64,000 nucleotides of DNA, from assembly GCF_005049045.1 (NCBI RefSeq), contig NZ_SUPK01000001.1:248001-312000 (forward strand), in the 5' to 3' direction. Below, one piece after another: positions 24,253-31,954 of the stretch (its first letter is position 1; every line of letters starts with the position of its first letter). Made by a program: the position numbers and the translations under genes. Source of the stretch: Cohnella pontilimi (GTDB lineage: Bacteria > Bacillota > Bacilli > Paenibacillales > Paenibacillaceae). The notes below the pieces were generated by a model. The model was not told the origin of the DNA and ran no database searches. It saw nothing but the letters and a program-made list of their open reading frames with translations.

Positions 24253-25401
24253 ATGAAAATCACGAAAATGGAACTGTTTAAGGTACCGCCGCGGTGGTTG
24301 TTTTTGAAAATCGAAACGGACGAAGGAATCATCGGCTGGGGCGAACCGATTGTAGAAGGTAAAGCCGATACCGTCCGTGCTGCGGTCATGGAAATGAGCG
24401 ATTACATGATCGGCCGGGATCCGATGAAAATCGAAGACATGTTTCAGGTTCTATACCGCGCTGGTTTCTACCGCGGCGGCCCGATCCTGTCCAGCGCAAT
24501 CTCCGGAATCGAGCAAGCGTTATGGGATATCAAAGGGAAGTTCTATAATGCCCCCGTTTATGATCTGCTCGGGGGAGCTTGCAGGGAGAAGACGCGGGTA
24601 TATTCGTGGATCGGCGGAGATCGTCCGAGCGATGTCGGCATGGCAGCCAAGCGGCAGGTGGAGCTTGGATTTACGGCTGTCAAGATGAATGCGACGGAGG
24701 AGCTCCATTATATCGATTCGATCGGCAAGGTGGACGCGGCCATCGCAAGAATTGCCGCCGTTCGCGAGGCCGTCGGCAAAGACGTGGGGATCGGCATTGA
24801 TTTTCATGGCAGGGTACATAAATCCATGGCCAAAATTCTCGCCAAGGAATTAGAACCGTACCGTCCCATGTTTATCGAGGAGCCGGTGCTTCCGGAGAAC
24901 AATGAAGCTCTGAAGGAAATCGCCCGGTATACTTCTTGTCCGATCGCGACGGGCGAGCGGATGTACACCCGATGGGGCTTCAAGGAACTGTTGGCGGAAG
25001 GCATTGTGGACATTATTCAGCCGGACTTATCCCATGCGGGCGGGATCTTGGAGACTCGGAAAATCGCGGCGATGGCCGAAGCCTATGACGTTGCGGTCGC
25101 CCCTCACTGCCCGCTCGGTCCGATCGCGCTTGCGGCTTGTCTGCAATTGGATACCTGCACGCCCAACGCGTTCATTCAAGAGCAGAGTCTCGGGATTCAC
25201 TATAACGAAGGAAGCGACTTGCTCGATTATTTGAAGGATCCGCTTGTGTTTGAATACAAGGACGGCTTTGTGAAAAATTTGACCGGGCCGGGCCTCGGTA
25301 TTGAAGTCGATGAGGACAAAGTCCGCGAAATGGCGGCTATCGGTCATCAATGGAAAAACCCCGTGTGGCGGCAAGAAGACGGAACCGTAGCGGAATGGTG
25401 A
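24253..25401 (+). CDS. dgoD: D-galactonate dehydratase (enolase superfamily)
   Basis: A 382-residue protein, the same length as E. coli DgoD, from the ATG at 24253 (AGGTGG five bases upstream); a GTG at 24244 is an alternative. It dehydrates D-galactonate to 2-keto-3-deoxygalactonate in the De Ley-Doudoroff-like route. Metal ligands fall at Asp183, Glu209 and Glu235, and catalytic His at 185 (DFHGR) and 285 (VAPHCPLGP), the same numbering as E. coli. Similarity runs through to the shared C-terminus VAEW. The kinase DgoK and aldolase DgoA are not in the window. It is last in the ABC/two-component operon. Confidence 0.9.
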   Translation: MKITKMELFKVPPRWLFLKIETDEGIIGWGEPIVEGKADTVRAAVMEMSDYMIGRDPMKIEDMFQVLYRAGFYRGGPILSSAISGIEQALWDIKGKFYNAPVYDLLGGACREKTRVYSWIGGDRPSDVGMAAKRQVELGFTAVKMNATEELHYIDSIGKVDAAIARIAAVREAVGKDVGIGIDFHGRVHKSMAKILAKELEPYRPMFIEEPVLPENNEALKEIARYTSCPIATGERMYTRWGFKELLAEGIVDIIQPDLSHAGGILETRKIAAMAEAYDVAVAPHCPLGPIALAACLQLDTCTPNAFIQEQSLGIHYNEGSDLLDYLKDPLVFEYKDGFVKNLTGPGLGIEVDEDKVREMAAIGHQWKNPVWRQEDGTVAEW

Positions 25402-25421
25402 ATGCCTCAGAAATTTCCCAT

Positions 25422-25453
25422 GAGCATGCCTGCATAGGCGTGCTCTTTTTTTA
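25422..25453 (+). terminator. Terminator of the dgoD operon
   Basis: GAGCATGCC pairs with GGCGTGCTC (one G-T pair) around TGCATA, followed by a run of eight T. Confidence 0.9.
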
Positions 25454-25535
25454 CTCTTTGTAATGTGTTAATTTAAGCGAGACGATGCCGCGGGAAGACT
25501 GTCGTTCAAGTGATCGATCGTTCGAGGAGTGATGT

Positions 25536-26291
25536 CTGATATCTTACTCAATCCTGTTGGTAGAAGATGAGAAATGGGTTCGTACGGCATTACGGAAAGT
25601 CATTGGAAAGTTGGACCTGCCGCTCTTCATTGTACATGAAGCCTCTAACGGACTTGAAGCCTCGGATTGGCTTAAATCCAATGAAGCCAGCCTGGTCCTT
25701 ACAGATATCCGAATGCCTGTAATGGACGGATTGGCGCTCTTGAAAGATATTAAAAGCAACGGTTATCCAACCGACGTCATCCTGGTCAGCGGCCACGATG
25801 ACTTCGCGTATGCGCAGCAAGCGCTTCGCGAGGGGGTAATCGACTACTTATTGAAGCCGGTGGAAGCGGAAGAGTTGACCAGATGCATCAGCGCTTGGAT
25901 CAAGAGGAAGGAACAATCCGCGCCCAAGGGGAGTTCCGCCGCAGATATCATACCGGAGGAAATGTCCGCGGTAGAGCAGGTGCTATATTATCTCGAGACC
26001 AAACGTTTATATGACATAACATCAGCTGAGGCTGCGAAATTCGTGCATTTAAATCCGAGCTATTTCAGCAAACTGTTCAAACAAACCACGGGGATGACAT
26101 TCACGGACTATGTAACCTCAGTCAGAATGAAGGAAGCGGCCAGACTGCTTGAGCATACGTCGCTGCGCATTACCGAAATCGGCGAACGGTTAGGCTTCAT
26201 GGACACGGCTTATTTCAGCAATACATTCAAGAAAATCCTCGGGCACACGCCTAGCGATTATCGGAAGCGATTCGTTAAAGAGCCCAAATAA
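25536..26291 (+). CDS. Orphan response regulator with AraC DNA-binding domain, unusual start
   Basis: A regulator of about 251 residues. The receiver needs YSILLVEDEKWVRTALRKVI at its start, but no ATG, GTG or TTG precedes it in frame; a TTG at 25557 would cut off the first beta strand. A CTG at 25536 lies six bases after AGGAG and gives the full domain, so CTG start is proposed. Phospho-acceptor Asp lies in LVLTDIRMPVMDG and Lys in DYLLKPVEAE. The AraC-type domain is C-terminal (SPYFSKLFKQTTGMTF-like region). No kinase gene adjoins. It may act on the preceding operon, by inference. Confidence 0.75.
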   Translation: MISYSILLVEDEKWVRTALRKVIGKLDLPLFIVHEASNGLEASDWLKSNEASLVLTDIRMPVMDGLALLKDIKSNGYPTDVILVSGHDDFAYAQQALREGVIDYLLKPVEAEELTRCISAWIKRKEQSAPKGSSAADIIPEEMSAVEQVLYYLETKRLYDITSAEAAKFVHLNPSYFSKLFKQTTGMTFTDYVTSVRMKEAARLLEHTSLRITEIGERLGFMDTAYFSNTFKKILGHTPSDYRKRFVKEPK

Positions 26292-26318
26292 CACGCAATT
26301 GTCATACATATCCCGGCC

Positions 26319-26362
26319 AACGCTTTTGTTCGTTCGAAAGGACGATCAAGGGCGTTTTTTTG
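26319..26362 (+). terminator. Terminator after the orphan regulator
   Basis: AACGC...TTCGTTC and GGACGA...GGCGTT pair across a GAAA loop with small mismatches, followed by TTTTTTTGTTTTT. Confidence 0.75.
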
Positions 26363-26480
26363 TTTTTCAGTGACGCCGTAATCATTCTAAGCGATTCTTC
26401 CGGACATTCAGCAAACTTTCAGTTTTCATTCATGTATGTTTGTTGGCGATGCTATTTTCTTTGTGGTTGGATTGAAAACA

Positions 26481-26529
26481 TTGACAAATATTTTCTTTCC
26501 AGATTAAATGAAATTAACTACTTGTTAAT
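26481..26529 (+). promoter_or_regulatory. Strong promoter with palindromic operator before the NrtR-like gene
   Basis: TTGACA (26481-26486), 17 bases, TTAAAT (26504-26509). Directly downstream, at the expected start of transcription, is ATTAAC-TACTT-GTTAAT (26513-26529), a perfect 6-bp palindrome. This is a classic layout for autorepression. The region 26363-26480 shows nothing else. Confidence 0.7.
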
Positions 26530-26576
26530 AACAAAATGAAAATAACAAAAAATTTCAGTGAATGTCAGGTGATCGC

Positions 26577-27482
26577 ATGGAACGAATTCCGCTTAGAGAC
26601 AGACAGGGCCTTACCGAAGAAGAGTTTTTACAGACTTACGATCCCAGTATTTTCGTTAGGCCGTCGGTTACGGTCGATATGCTCATTTTCACTGTGGTGG
26701 ATAAACAAGAAGAAAACTATAGAAAACTTCCGAATAAGTCATTGAAGCTGCTTCTGGTGAAAAGAGGAGTTCACCCTTATTTAGGGCAATGGGCTTTGCC
26801 GGGAGGCTTCGTAACCCATGATGAAAGCGTCGATGATGCTGCATTGCGCGAGCTAAGGTCCGAAACCAATATCGACAATGTATATATGGAACAGCTTTAT
26901 ACCTGGGGAGAAGTGAACAGGGATCCTCGAACTCGGGTTGTGAGCTGTTCGTATATGGCACTCGTGGACAGCACGTCGCTTGAATTAAAGGCTGGAGATG
27001 ATGCAGCCGATGCAAGATGGTTCGACCTAACATACAGTTTGCATGATGAGAAGAGGACAACGCAGGGGAACGATGCCGCAAACGAGTATTTGGTAAAAAT
27101 GACGTTCAGCAACGATACAATCATCCTCGATGCGACAGTCAAAGTAATGGAAAAGAAGACTGGCAAGTCCTCCAGGATAGAAAGTGACCTCATAGAATCC
27201 AATGGGATTGCATTTGATCATGCGAAAATGATCCAATATGCTGTCAAGCGGCTCCGGAATAAGATCGAGTATACCGATATTGCTTTCAATCTCATGCCGG
27301 AACTTTTTACCTTGTCTGAGCTCCAGCAGGTTTACGAGGTGATTTTGGGAAAAGAACTGCTTCCTGCCGCCTTCAGAAGGAAAATAGCCGGAATGGTGAC
27401 GGAAACGGATCAATTCACGAAGGATGCCGGGCATAGGCCTGCAAGGCTCTTCCGGTTCAATCCGAATTGGCGCTTTATTTAA
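26577..27482 (+). CDS. NrtR-like regulator: Nudix domain plus winged helix
   Basis: A 301-residue protein. The N-terminal Nudix domain has PGGFVTHDESVDDAALRELRSETNID, where the consensus REUxEExGU has lost one Glu (Ser) and the Gly (Asn), so hydrolysis is doubtful. The C-terminal part (about 215-301: IEYTDIAFNLMPELFTLSELQQVYEVILGKEL and FRRKIAGM) is the winged helix of NrtR-type regulators, which in other bacteria sense ADP-ribose and control NAD genes. No NAD gene is nearby. ATG 26577 has AGGTGA four bases upstream; ATG 26562 is an alternative without one. The palindrome upstream is its likely operator, and the next gene its likely partner. Confidence 0.82.
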   Translation: MERIPLRDRQGLTEEEFLQTYDPSIFVRPSVTVDMLIFTVVDKQEENYRKLPNKSLKLLLVKRGVHPYLGQWALPGGFVTHDESVDDAALRELRSETNIDNVYMEQLYTWGEVNRDPRTRVVSCSYMALVDSTSLELKAGDDAADARWFDLTYSLHDEKRTTQGNDAANEYLVKMTFSNDTIILDATVKVMEKKTGKSSRIESDLIESNGIAFDHAKMIQYAVKRLRNKIEYTDIAFNLMPELFTLSELQQVYEVILGKELLPAAFRRKIAGMVTETDQFTKDAGHRPARLFRFNPNWRFI

Positions 27483-27500
27483 TTTTTAGGGAGTGATGGC

Positions 27501-28469
27501 ATGCGGGCGATTGTGTACACCAAATACGGAACCACCGACGTTCTTAAATTCGAAGAGGTAGAGAAACCTGTTCCAAAGGAAAATGAAGTACGGATTCAAA
27601 TACATGCTGCCTCCGTAAATTCTTGGGACTGGGATCTCGTGAGAGGCAAACCGTTTTTGGCGCGTCTTGGCGGGCTTCTAAAACCGAAATATAAAATACT
27701 CGGAGCGGATGTCGCGGGACGGATTGAAGCGACTGGTCCAAAAGTTACGCGGTTTCAGCCGGGTGACGAGGTGTTCGGGGACATTTCCGGATGCGGTTGG
27801 GGAGGGTTCGCGGAGTATGTATGTGTTCATGAAAATGCCTTATCCCTGAAGCCGGATGAAATGTCTTTCGAGGAAGCGGCGGCCATCCCGCAAGCGGCAG
27901 TGCTGGCCTTGCAGGGGCTTCGGTTAGGAGAACTTCGAGAAGGGCACAAGGTTTTAGTTAATGGCGCCGGCGGCGGCGTGGGCACATTCGCAGTGCAGCT
28001 AGCCAAATGTTTCGGAGCGGAAGTAACAGGCGTTGACCAAGCAGGAAAATTAGAGATGCTGCGAGCAATTGGCGCCGACCATGTCATGGATTATACCAAA
28101 GAGGATTTCACCCGAGGCGGACAGCATTTCGATCTGATTCTTGATGTCGCGGGATACCGGTCGATTTTCGATTGCCAGCGCGCATTATCTCCCAACGGCA
28201 CTTATGTCATGATCGGAGGGGCAACAAGACGAATCTTCCAAGCCTTGTTAACAGGACCGTTTATTCGCCGTACCATGTGTAAGAAAATAAGACTTCTCAT
28301 ACATAAACCGAACTACATGGACCAAGATGTTCTGAAGGATTTATTCAAAGCCGGCAAAATCGTACCGGTGATTGACCGGTGCTACCCGTTAGGAGAAACC
28401 GCGGAAGCCATCGGGTATCTTGGAGAAGGGCGCGCCAAAGGGAAAGTGGTTATCCGAATGGATGAATAA
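27501..28469 (+). CDS. Zinc-free medium-chain dehydrogenase (quinone oxidoreductase-like)
   Basis: A 322-residue MDR-family NAD(P)H oxidoreductase. It shows the GroES-like start (MRAIVYTKYGTTDVLKFEEVEKP), GADVAGRIEATGPKVTRFQPGDEVFG, and the dinucleotide motif VLVNGAGGGVGTFAVQLAKCFGAEVTGVD. Zinc ligands of alcohol dehydrogenases are absent. It reduces quinones or enones; the exact substrate is unknown. It begins 18 bases after the NrtR-like gene, so cotranscription is likely. Confidence 0.9.
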   Translation: MRAIVYTKYGTTDVLKFEEVEKPVPKENEVRIQIHAASVNSWDWDLVRGKPFLARLGGLLKPKYKILGADVAGRIEATGPKVTRFQPGDEVFGDISGCGWGGFAEYVCVHENALSLKPDEMSFEEAAAIPQAAVLALQGLRLGELREGHKVLVNGAGGGVGTFAVQLAKCFGAEVTGVDQAGKLEMLRAIGADHVMDYTKEDFTRGGQHFDLILDVAGYRSIFDCQRALSPNGTYVMIGGATRRIFQALLTGPFIRRTMCKKIRLLIHKPNYMDQDVLKDLFKAGKIVPVIDRCYPLGETAEAIGYLGEGRAKGKVVIRMDE

Positions 28470-28548
28470 TTGCCGGACACGATTGGGTTTTGTATTTTTG
28501 ATAGAGTTGATTATACTGGAGGCACATTCGTTAAGGGAGGGCCTTCCA

Positions 28549-29448
28549 GTGGAACAACGCACTTACGGGAAGACAGGGATGAAAGTCAGTGTGCTGGGAT
28601 TCGGCGGTTCGGAAATCGGCTATGAAGGCAAAAGCACGGCGGAAGTCGAGCGATTGCTCGGACGGGCGCTGGATGCGGGACTCAATGTAATCGACACGGC
28701 GGAGTGTTATAAGAACTCCGAAGAGCTGATCGGCCAAACCGTCGCTCATCGTCGTAGCGACTATTATTTGTTTACCAAATGCGGTCACGCATCCGGCCTT
28801 GACGGAGCCGATTGGGACCCGGCCATGCTGGAGCAAAGCATCGATCGCAGTCTGAAACGGTTGAAAACGGATTATATCGATGTCATCCATCTTCACAGCT
28901 GTTCGGAAGAAGTATTGCGCCGCGGCGAAGTGATCGAAGTATTGAGGCGCGCCCGGGAAAAAGGCAAAACCCGTTTCATCGGCTATAGCGGCGACCACCT
29001 AGCGGCCAAGTACGCGGTAGAATCCGGTTTTTTCGATTCGCTTATGACATCGCTTAACATCGCCGATCAAGAAGCGCTCGAACTCACGATCCCCAAGGCC
29101 ATGCGGCGGGAAATGGGGGTTGTGATCAAACGGCCAATCGCCAATGTCGCTTGGCGGCATACGAATAAACCGGATGAGAAAGCGTACGAGTTTCGTTATT
29201 GGGAGCGGTTACGGAAACTGGACTACGATTTTCTCACAAATTCCGAACCAGAGGCTGTCGGAACTGCTCTTCGTTTCACTTTATCTTCCCCAGGTGTGCA
29301 TACAGCCATTGTCGGTACGGCCAATCCCAATCGGTGGGATGAAAATTCCCGTCTCCTCTCCGAGGGACCGCTTCCATCCGATCAATATCATGCCGTCAGA
29401 GATCGCTGGAAATCGGTCGCAAGCTCTGACTGGATCGGATTAGGTTAA
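28549..29448 (+). CDS. Aldo/keto reductase
   Basis: A 299-residue NADPH-dependent TIM-barrel protein: VEQRTYGKTGMKVSVLGFGGSEIGYEG, catalytic Asp/Tyr region VIDTAECYKNSEELIG, Lys in LFTKCGH, His in VIHLHSCSEE. The GTG at 28549 is set by GGGAGG eight bases upstream; the longer frame to 28420 overlaps the previous gene with no binding site. Substrate unknown. The YKNSEEL segment puts Tyr where the catalytic Tyr is expected. Confidence 0.88.
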   Translation: MEQRTYGKTGMKVSVLGFGGSEIGYEGKSTAEVERLLGRALDAGLNVIDTAECYKNSEELIGQTVAHRRSDYYLFTKCGHASGLDGADWDPAMLEQSIDRSLKRLKTDYIDVIHLHSCSEEVLRRGEVIEVLRRAREKGKTRFIGYSGDHLAAKYAVESGFFDSLMTSLNIADQEALELTIPKAMRREMGVVIKRPIANVAWRHTNKPDEKAYEFRYWERLRKLDYDFLTNSEPEAVGTALRFTLSSPGVHTAIVGTANPNRWDENSRLLSEGPLPSDQYHAVRDRWKSVASSDWIGLG

Positions 29449-29466
29449 ACGCAGGTTTATTTCCTC

Positions 29467-29498
29467 TTGACTCTTACATCGATGTTAGGGTTTAAAAT
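29467..29498 (+). promoter_or_regulatory. MerR-type promoter/operator
   Basis: TTGACT (29467-29472) and TTAAAA/TAAAAT (29492-29498) are separated by 19-20 bases. The dyad ACTCTTACAT-CG-ATGTTAGGGT (8 of 10 paired) fills the spacer. Overlong spacers with a dyad are the hallmark of MerR-activated promoters, so the MerR gene just downstream likely controls itself and the thioredoxin gene. Confidence 0.75.
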
Positions 29499-29532
29499 GA
29501 GTTCATCCCGAGCAGAGAGGAGGAGATGCAGG

Positions 29533-29910
29533 TTGAAAATCGGTGAATTGGCGAAACGGACCGGGGTCAGTATCCGCTCGCTTCGATACTATGAACAGCA
29601 AGGTCTTCTTGTTCCGTTGCGCCATGACAACGGGTACCGGGAGTACTCGCCGTTCGTGGTGGATCAAGTTCGCACGATCCAATTGTATTTGAATCTTGGA
29701 CTATCGACAGAACAAATAGCCGGGTTCCTGCAATGCGTCCTGAAGAACAAGGAAGCCTTTTGCGACGAAGTACTGCCGATTTACCAGCAGAAGCTCAAGG
29801 AAATCGACGCGCAAATCCAATTGTTAAGCCACATCAAGCAAAATCTAATTGACCGCATCGACTCCATTTTGCTCGAACGAACACATCAGAGTGAGGAGGA
29901 ACGTAAGTGA
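29533..29910 (+). CDS. MerR-family transcriptional regulator
   Basis: A 125-residue protein from a TTG at 29533 with AGGAGG eight bases upstream; the frame open to 29467 runs through the promoter and is not used. It starts LKIGELAKRTGVSIRSLRYYEQQGLLVPLRHDNGYREYS, the MerR winged helix, followed by a dimerisation coiled coil. Two Cys (in LQCVLKN and FCDEV) could sense thiol stress, which would suit the coupled thioredoxin, but this is inference. The next GTG overlaps its stop by four bases. Confidence 0.9.
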   Translation: MKIGELAKRTGVSIRSLRYYEQQGLLVPLRHDNGYREYSPFVVDQVRTIQLYLNLGLSTEQIAGFLQCVLKNKEAFCDEVLPIYQQKLKEIDAQIQLLSHIKQNLIDRIDSILLERTHQSEEERK

Positions 29911-30233
29911 GCGTACAAGCGGTGAATGATGCTACTTTTGAATCGGGGATCCGAAATGACGGCGCGACAATGGTCGAATTCGGTGCAACATGGTGTCCGC
30001 CCTGCAAAGTATTATTGCCAATTCTGGATGAGTTGTCGGAAAACTATGGAGAGAAGCTTACCATACTGAAAGTGGATTGCGATGAATCCCCTTTAACATC
30101 AAGTCATTTCGGGGTGATGTCGATGCCGACCGTGATCTTGTTTCACAATGGTGAACCGGTGGAAAAGCTGGTGGGACTGCGTCCTAGAAGCGCTTATGAG
30201 AACGTTCTGGCTAAGTATGCCGTGAACGCGTAA
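29907..30233 (+). CDS. Thioredoxin-family protein with WCPPC active site
   Basis: A 108-residue single-domain thioredoxin. The active site is Cys30-Pro-Pro-Cys33 (GATWCPPCKVLLPIL) and the cis-proline loop is MSMPTVILF. Classical thioredoxin has CGPC; a Pro in the second position changes redox potential and is seen in resistance-type thioredoxin-like proteins. It reduces protein disulfides in the cytoplasm. Coupled to the MerR regulator by a GTGA overlap, so it is probably induced under a MerR-sensed stress. Confidence 0.9.
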   Translation: MSVQAVNDATFESGIRNDGATMVEFGATWCPPCKVLLPILDELSENYGEKLTILKVDCDESPLTSSHFGVMSMPTVILFHNGEPVEKLVGLRPRSAYENVLAKYAVNA

Positions 30234-30284
30234 CTGTCTATGATCTGCCGAATATCGACAGGGAGGATATACCCCCTCAGCAAC

Positions 30285-30310
30285 AAAAGCAGCCCAAGAG
30301 CTGCTTTTTT
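30285..30310 (+). terminator. Terminator of the MerR-thioredoxin operon
   Basis: AAAAGCAGC pairs with GCTGCTTTT around CCAAGA, followed by T residues. Confidence 0.9.
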
Positions 30311-30388
30311 GTTTGGAGGTATCAGTCCTAAACTATATGTGAACAAAGAGTAATGTAAAATGAGCTGAGAAATGAAAGGGGAAGCTCT

Positions 30389-30835
30389 ATGCATTACTTG
30401 AATATGCCCATGATGATATTGCTGCTTCTGGCTTTACTCGGAATTCTGAGTAAAAATGATTCGATTACGGTTGCCTCCCTGTTCTTGCTGTTATTAAAGT
30501 CGGCTCGAATGGAAGAAGCGTTTCCTTGGATTCAAAAGAACGGGTTGAATATTGGGATCATTGTTTTGACGATTGGCATTTTGGCACCGTTCGCGACGGG
30601 TGCGGTAGGTTGGCAACAGCTTTTGCAGTCCTTCGTCCATTGGAAGTCGATTGCAGCAATCGGTGTAGGGATCGGTGTCGCATATTTGGGAGCACGCGGC
30701 GTGCACTTAATGACTGTGCAGCCAGCGATCGTTACAGGGCTGATCATCGGAACCGTCATTGGCGTCGCGTTTTTAAAGGGAGTGCCAGTAGGACCGTTAA
30801 TCGCGGCAGGCATATTATCTTTAATGGTGAGATAA
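30389..30835 (+). CDS. UPF0756 (DUF441) membrane protein
   Basis: A 148-residue protein with four to five membrane segments. Family signatures visible are LLLLALLGILSKNDSITVAS near the start, NGLNIGIIVLTIGILAPFATG in the middle, and LIIGTVIGVAFLKGVPVGPLIAAGIL near the end. It resembles E. coli YeaL and B. subtilis YtwI, whose role is unknown. AAAGGGG lies before the ATG. It stands alone between two terminators. Confidence 0.9.
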   Translation: MHYLNMPMMILLLLALLGILSKNDSITVASLFLLLLKSARMEEAFPWIQKNGLNIGIIVLTIGILAPFATGAVGWQQLLQSFVHWKSIAAIGVGIGVAYLGARGVHLMTVQPAIVTGLIIGTVIGVAFLKGVPVGPLIAAGILSLMVR

Positions 30836-30858
30836 GGCGTCAAGTGTTGCCATTCTCT

Positions 30859-30884
30859 AAAAAGCTGCCAAAGCAGCTTTTTTT
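30859..30884 (+). terminator. Terminator after the UPF0756 gene
   Basis: AAAGCTGC pairs with GCAGCTTT around CAAA, followed by a run of seven T. Confidence 0.9.
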
Positions 30885-30973
30885 CATATCAGGTAACATG
30901 TACAAGGCTGCTGCTGTCCAGTATGATGATTTTAATATAAACTCCCAATCGTGCCATTCTTAGGAGGCTTCAT

Positions 30974-31933
30974 ATGCCGGAACAGCAGGCTAAAGAGTTC
31001 ATTTCCCGCATGATGACAGAAATTCATAAGCAGGTGATCGGTCAGCAGCAACCGCTTCAAATGATTGTTGCCGCTCTTCTGGCGGAAGGACACGTACTGC
31101 TTGAAGATGTCCCCGGCACGGGTAAAACCACGCTCGCAAAGGCGCTGTCCCAGACGTTCCAAGCCGACTTCCATCGCGTGCAGGCGACGCCTGATCTGCT
31201 GCCTCAGGATTTGCTCGGCGGCATGATCTACCGTCCGCAGACCGGAGAGTTCGAGCTGCGCAAAGGTCCCATTTTCACGCAATTTTTGCTGTTCGATGAA
31301 ATTAACCGCTCCACACCAAGGACGGCATCGGCGCTGCTGGAGGCGATGGCGGAAGGCCAAGTCAGCATAGATGGCAGCACTCTGACTCTCCCGAAGCCTT
31401 TTTTCGTTATTGCGACACAAAACCCGTTAGAATCCCAAGGAGTGTTCCCGCTTCCCGAGGCACAGCTGGACCGGTTCCTCGTGAAGGTGAAATTAGGCTA
31501 TCCTACACTCGAGGAAGAACGGCAGATTCTTCAAAGATTCCGCACGGGTACCCAGCCGGAACAACCGCAGCCCGTCATCACCCCGGAACTGCTCGCCGGC
31601 ATCCGTCAGCAATGCAAAAAGGTGCTGCTCACGCCGGATGTGCAAAACTACCTGCTGCATATCGTACGCGCTACGAGAGAGGAGCAAACGTTCCTGATCG
31701 GGGCGAGTCCTCGTGCGGCTTTGTCCCTGATGGCGCTGTCCCAGTCGCTGGCCTGGATGGACGGACGGGATTTTGTGATCCCAGACGACATTAAACATAG
31801 CGTTGTTCCCGTATTTGCGCACCGCGTCGTTCTTACGCCCGACCGCCGAGCGCGCGGGGAAACGGAAGAGTCGGCGCTGCTGGAGCTTTTGGAACGGATT
31901 ACAGTCCCTTCCGAGCTGGCCATTACACCCTAA
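30974..31933 (+). CDS. MoxR-family AAA ATPase
   Basis: A 319-residue AAA+ ATPase. It has Walker A in LEDVPGTGKTTLAKAL, Walker B in FLLFDEINRSTPRTASALLEAM, sensor 1 in FVIATQNPLESQG, and the arginine finger in PEAQLDRF. MoxR proteins act as chaperones that mature or assemble partner complexes. It is followed by DUF58 and DUF4129 genes, the usual partners, after six bases and then a four-base overlap. GGAGG precedes the ATG. Confidence 0.93.
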   Translation: MPEQQAKEFISRMMTEIHKQVIGQQQPLQMIVAALLAEGHVLLEDVPGTGKTTLAKALSQTFQADFHRVQATPDLLPQDLLGGMIYRPQTGEFELRKGPIFTQFLLFDEINRSTPRTASALLEAMAEGQVSIDGSTLTLPKPFFVIATQNPLESQGVFPLPEAQLDRFLVKVKLGYPTLEEERQILQRFRTGTQPEQPQPVITPELLAGIRQQCKKVLLTPDVQNYLLHIVRATREEQTFLIGASPRAALSLMALSQSLAWMDGRDFVIPDDIKHSVVPVFAHRVVLTPDRRARGETEESALLELLERITVPSELAITP

Positions 31934-31954
31934 TCGGAAGTGGAGACCGGTGCC

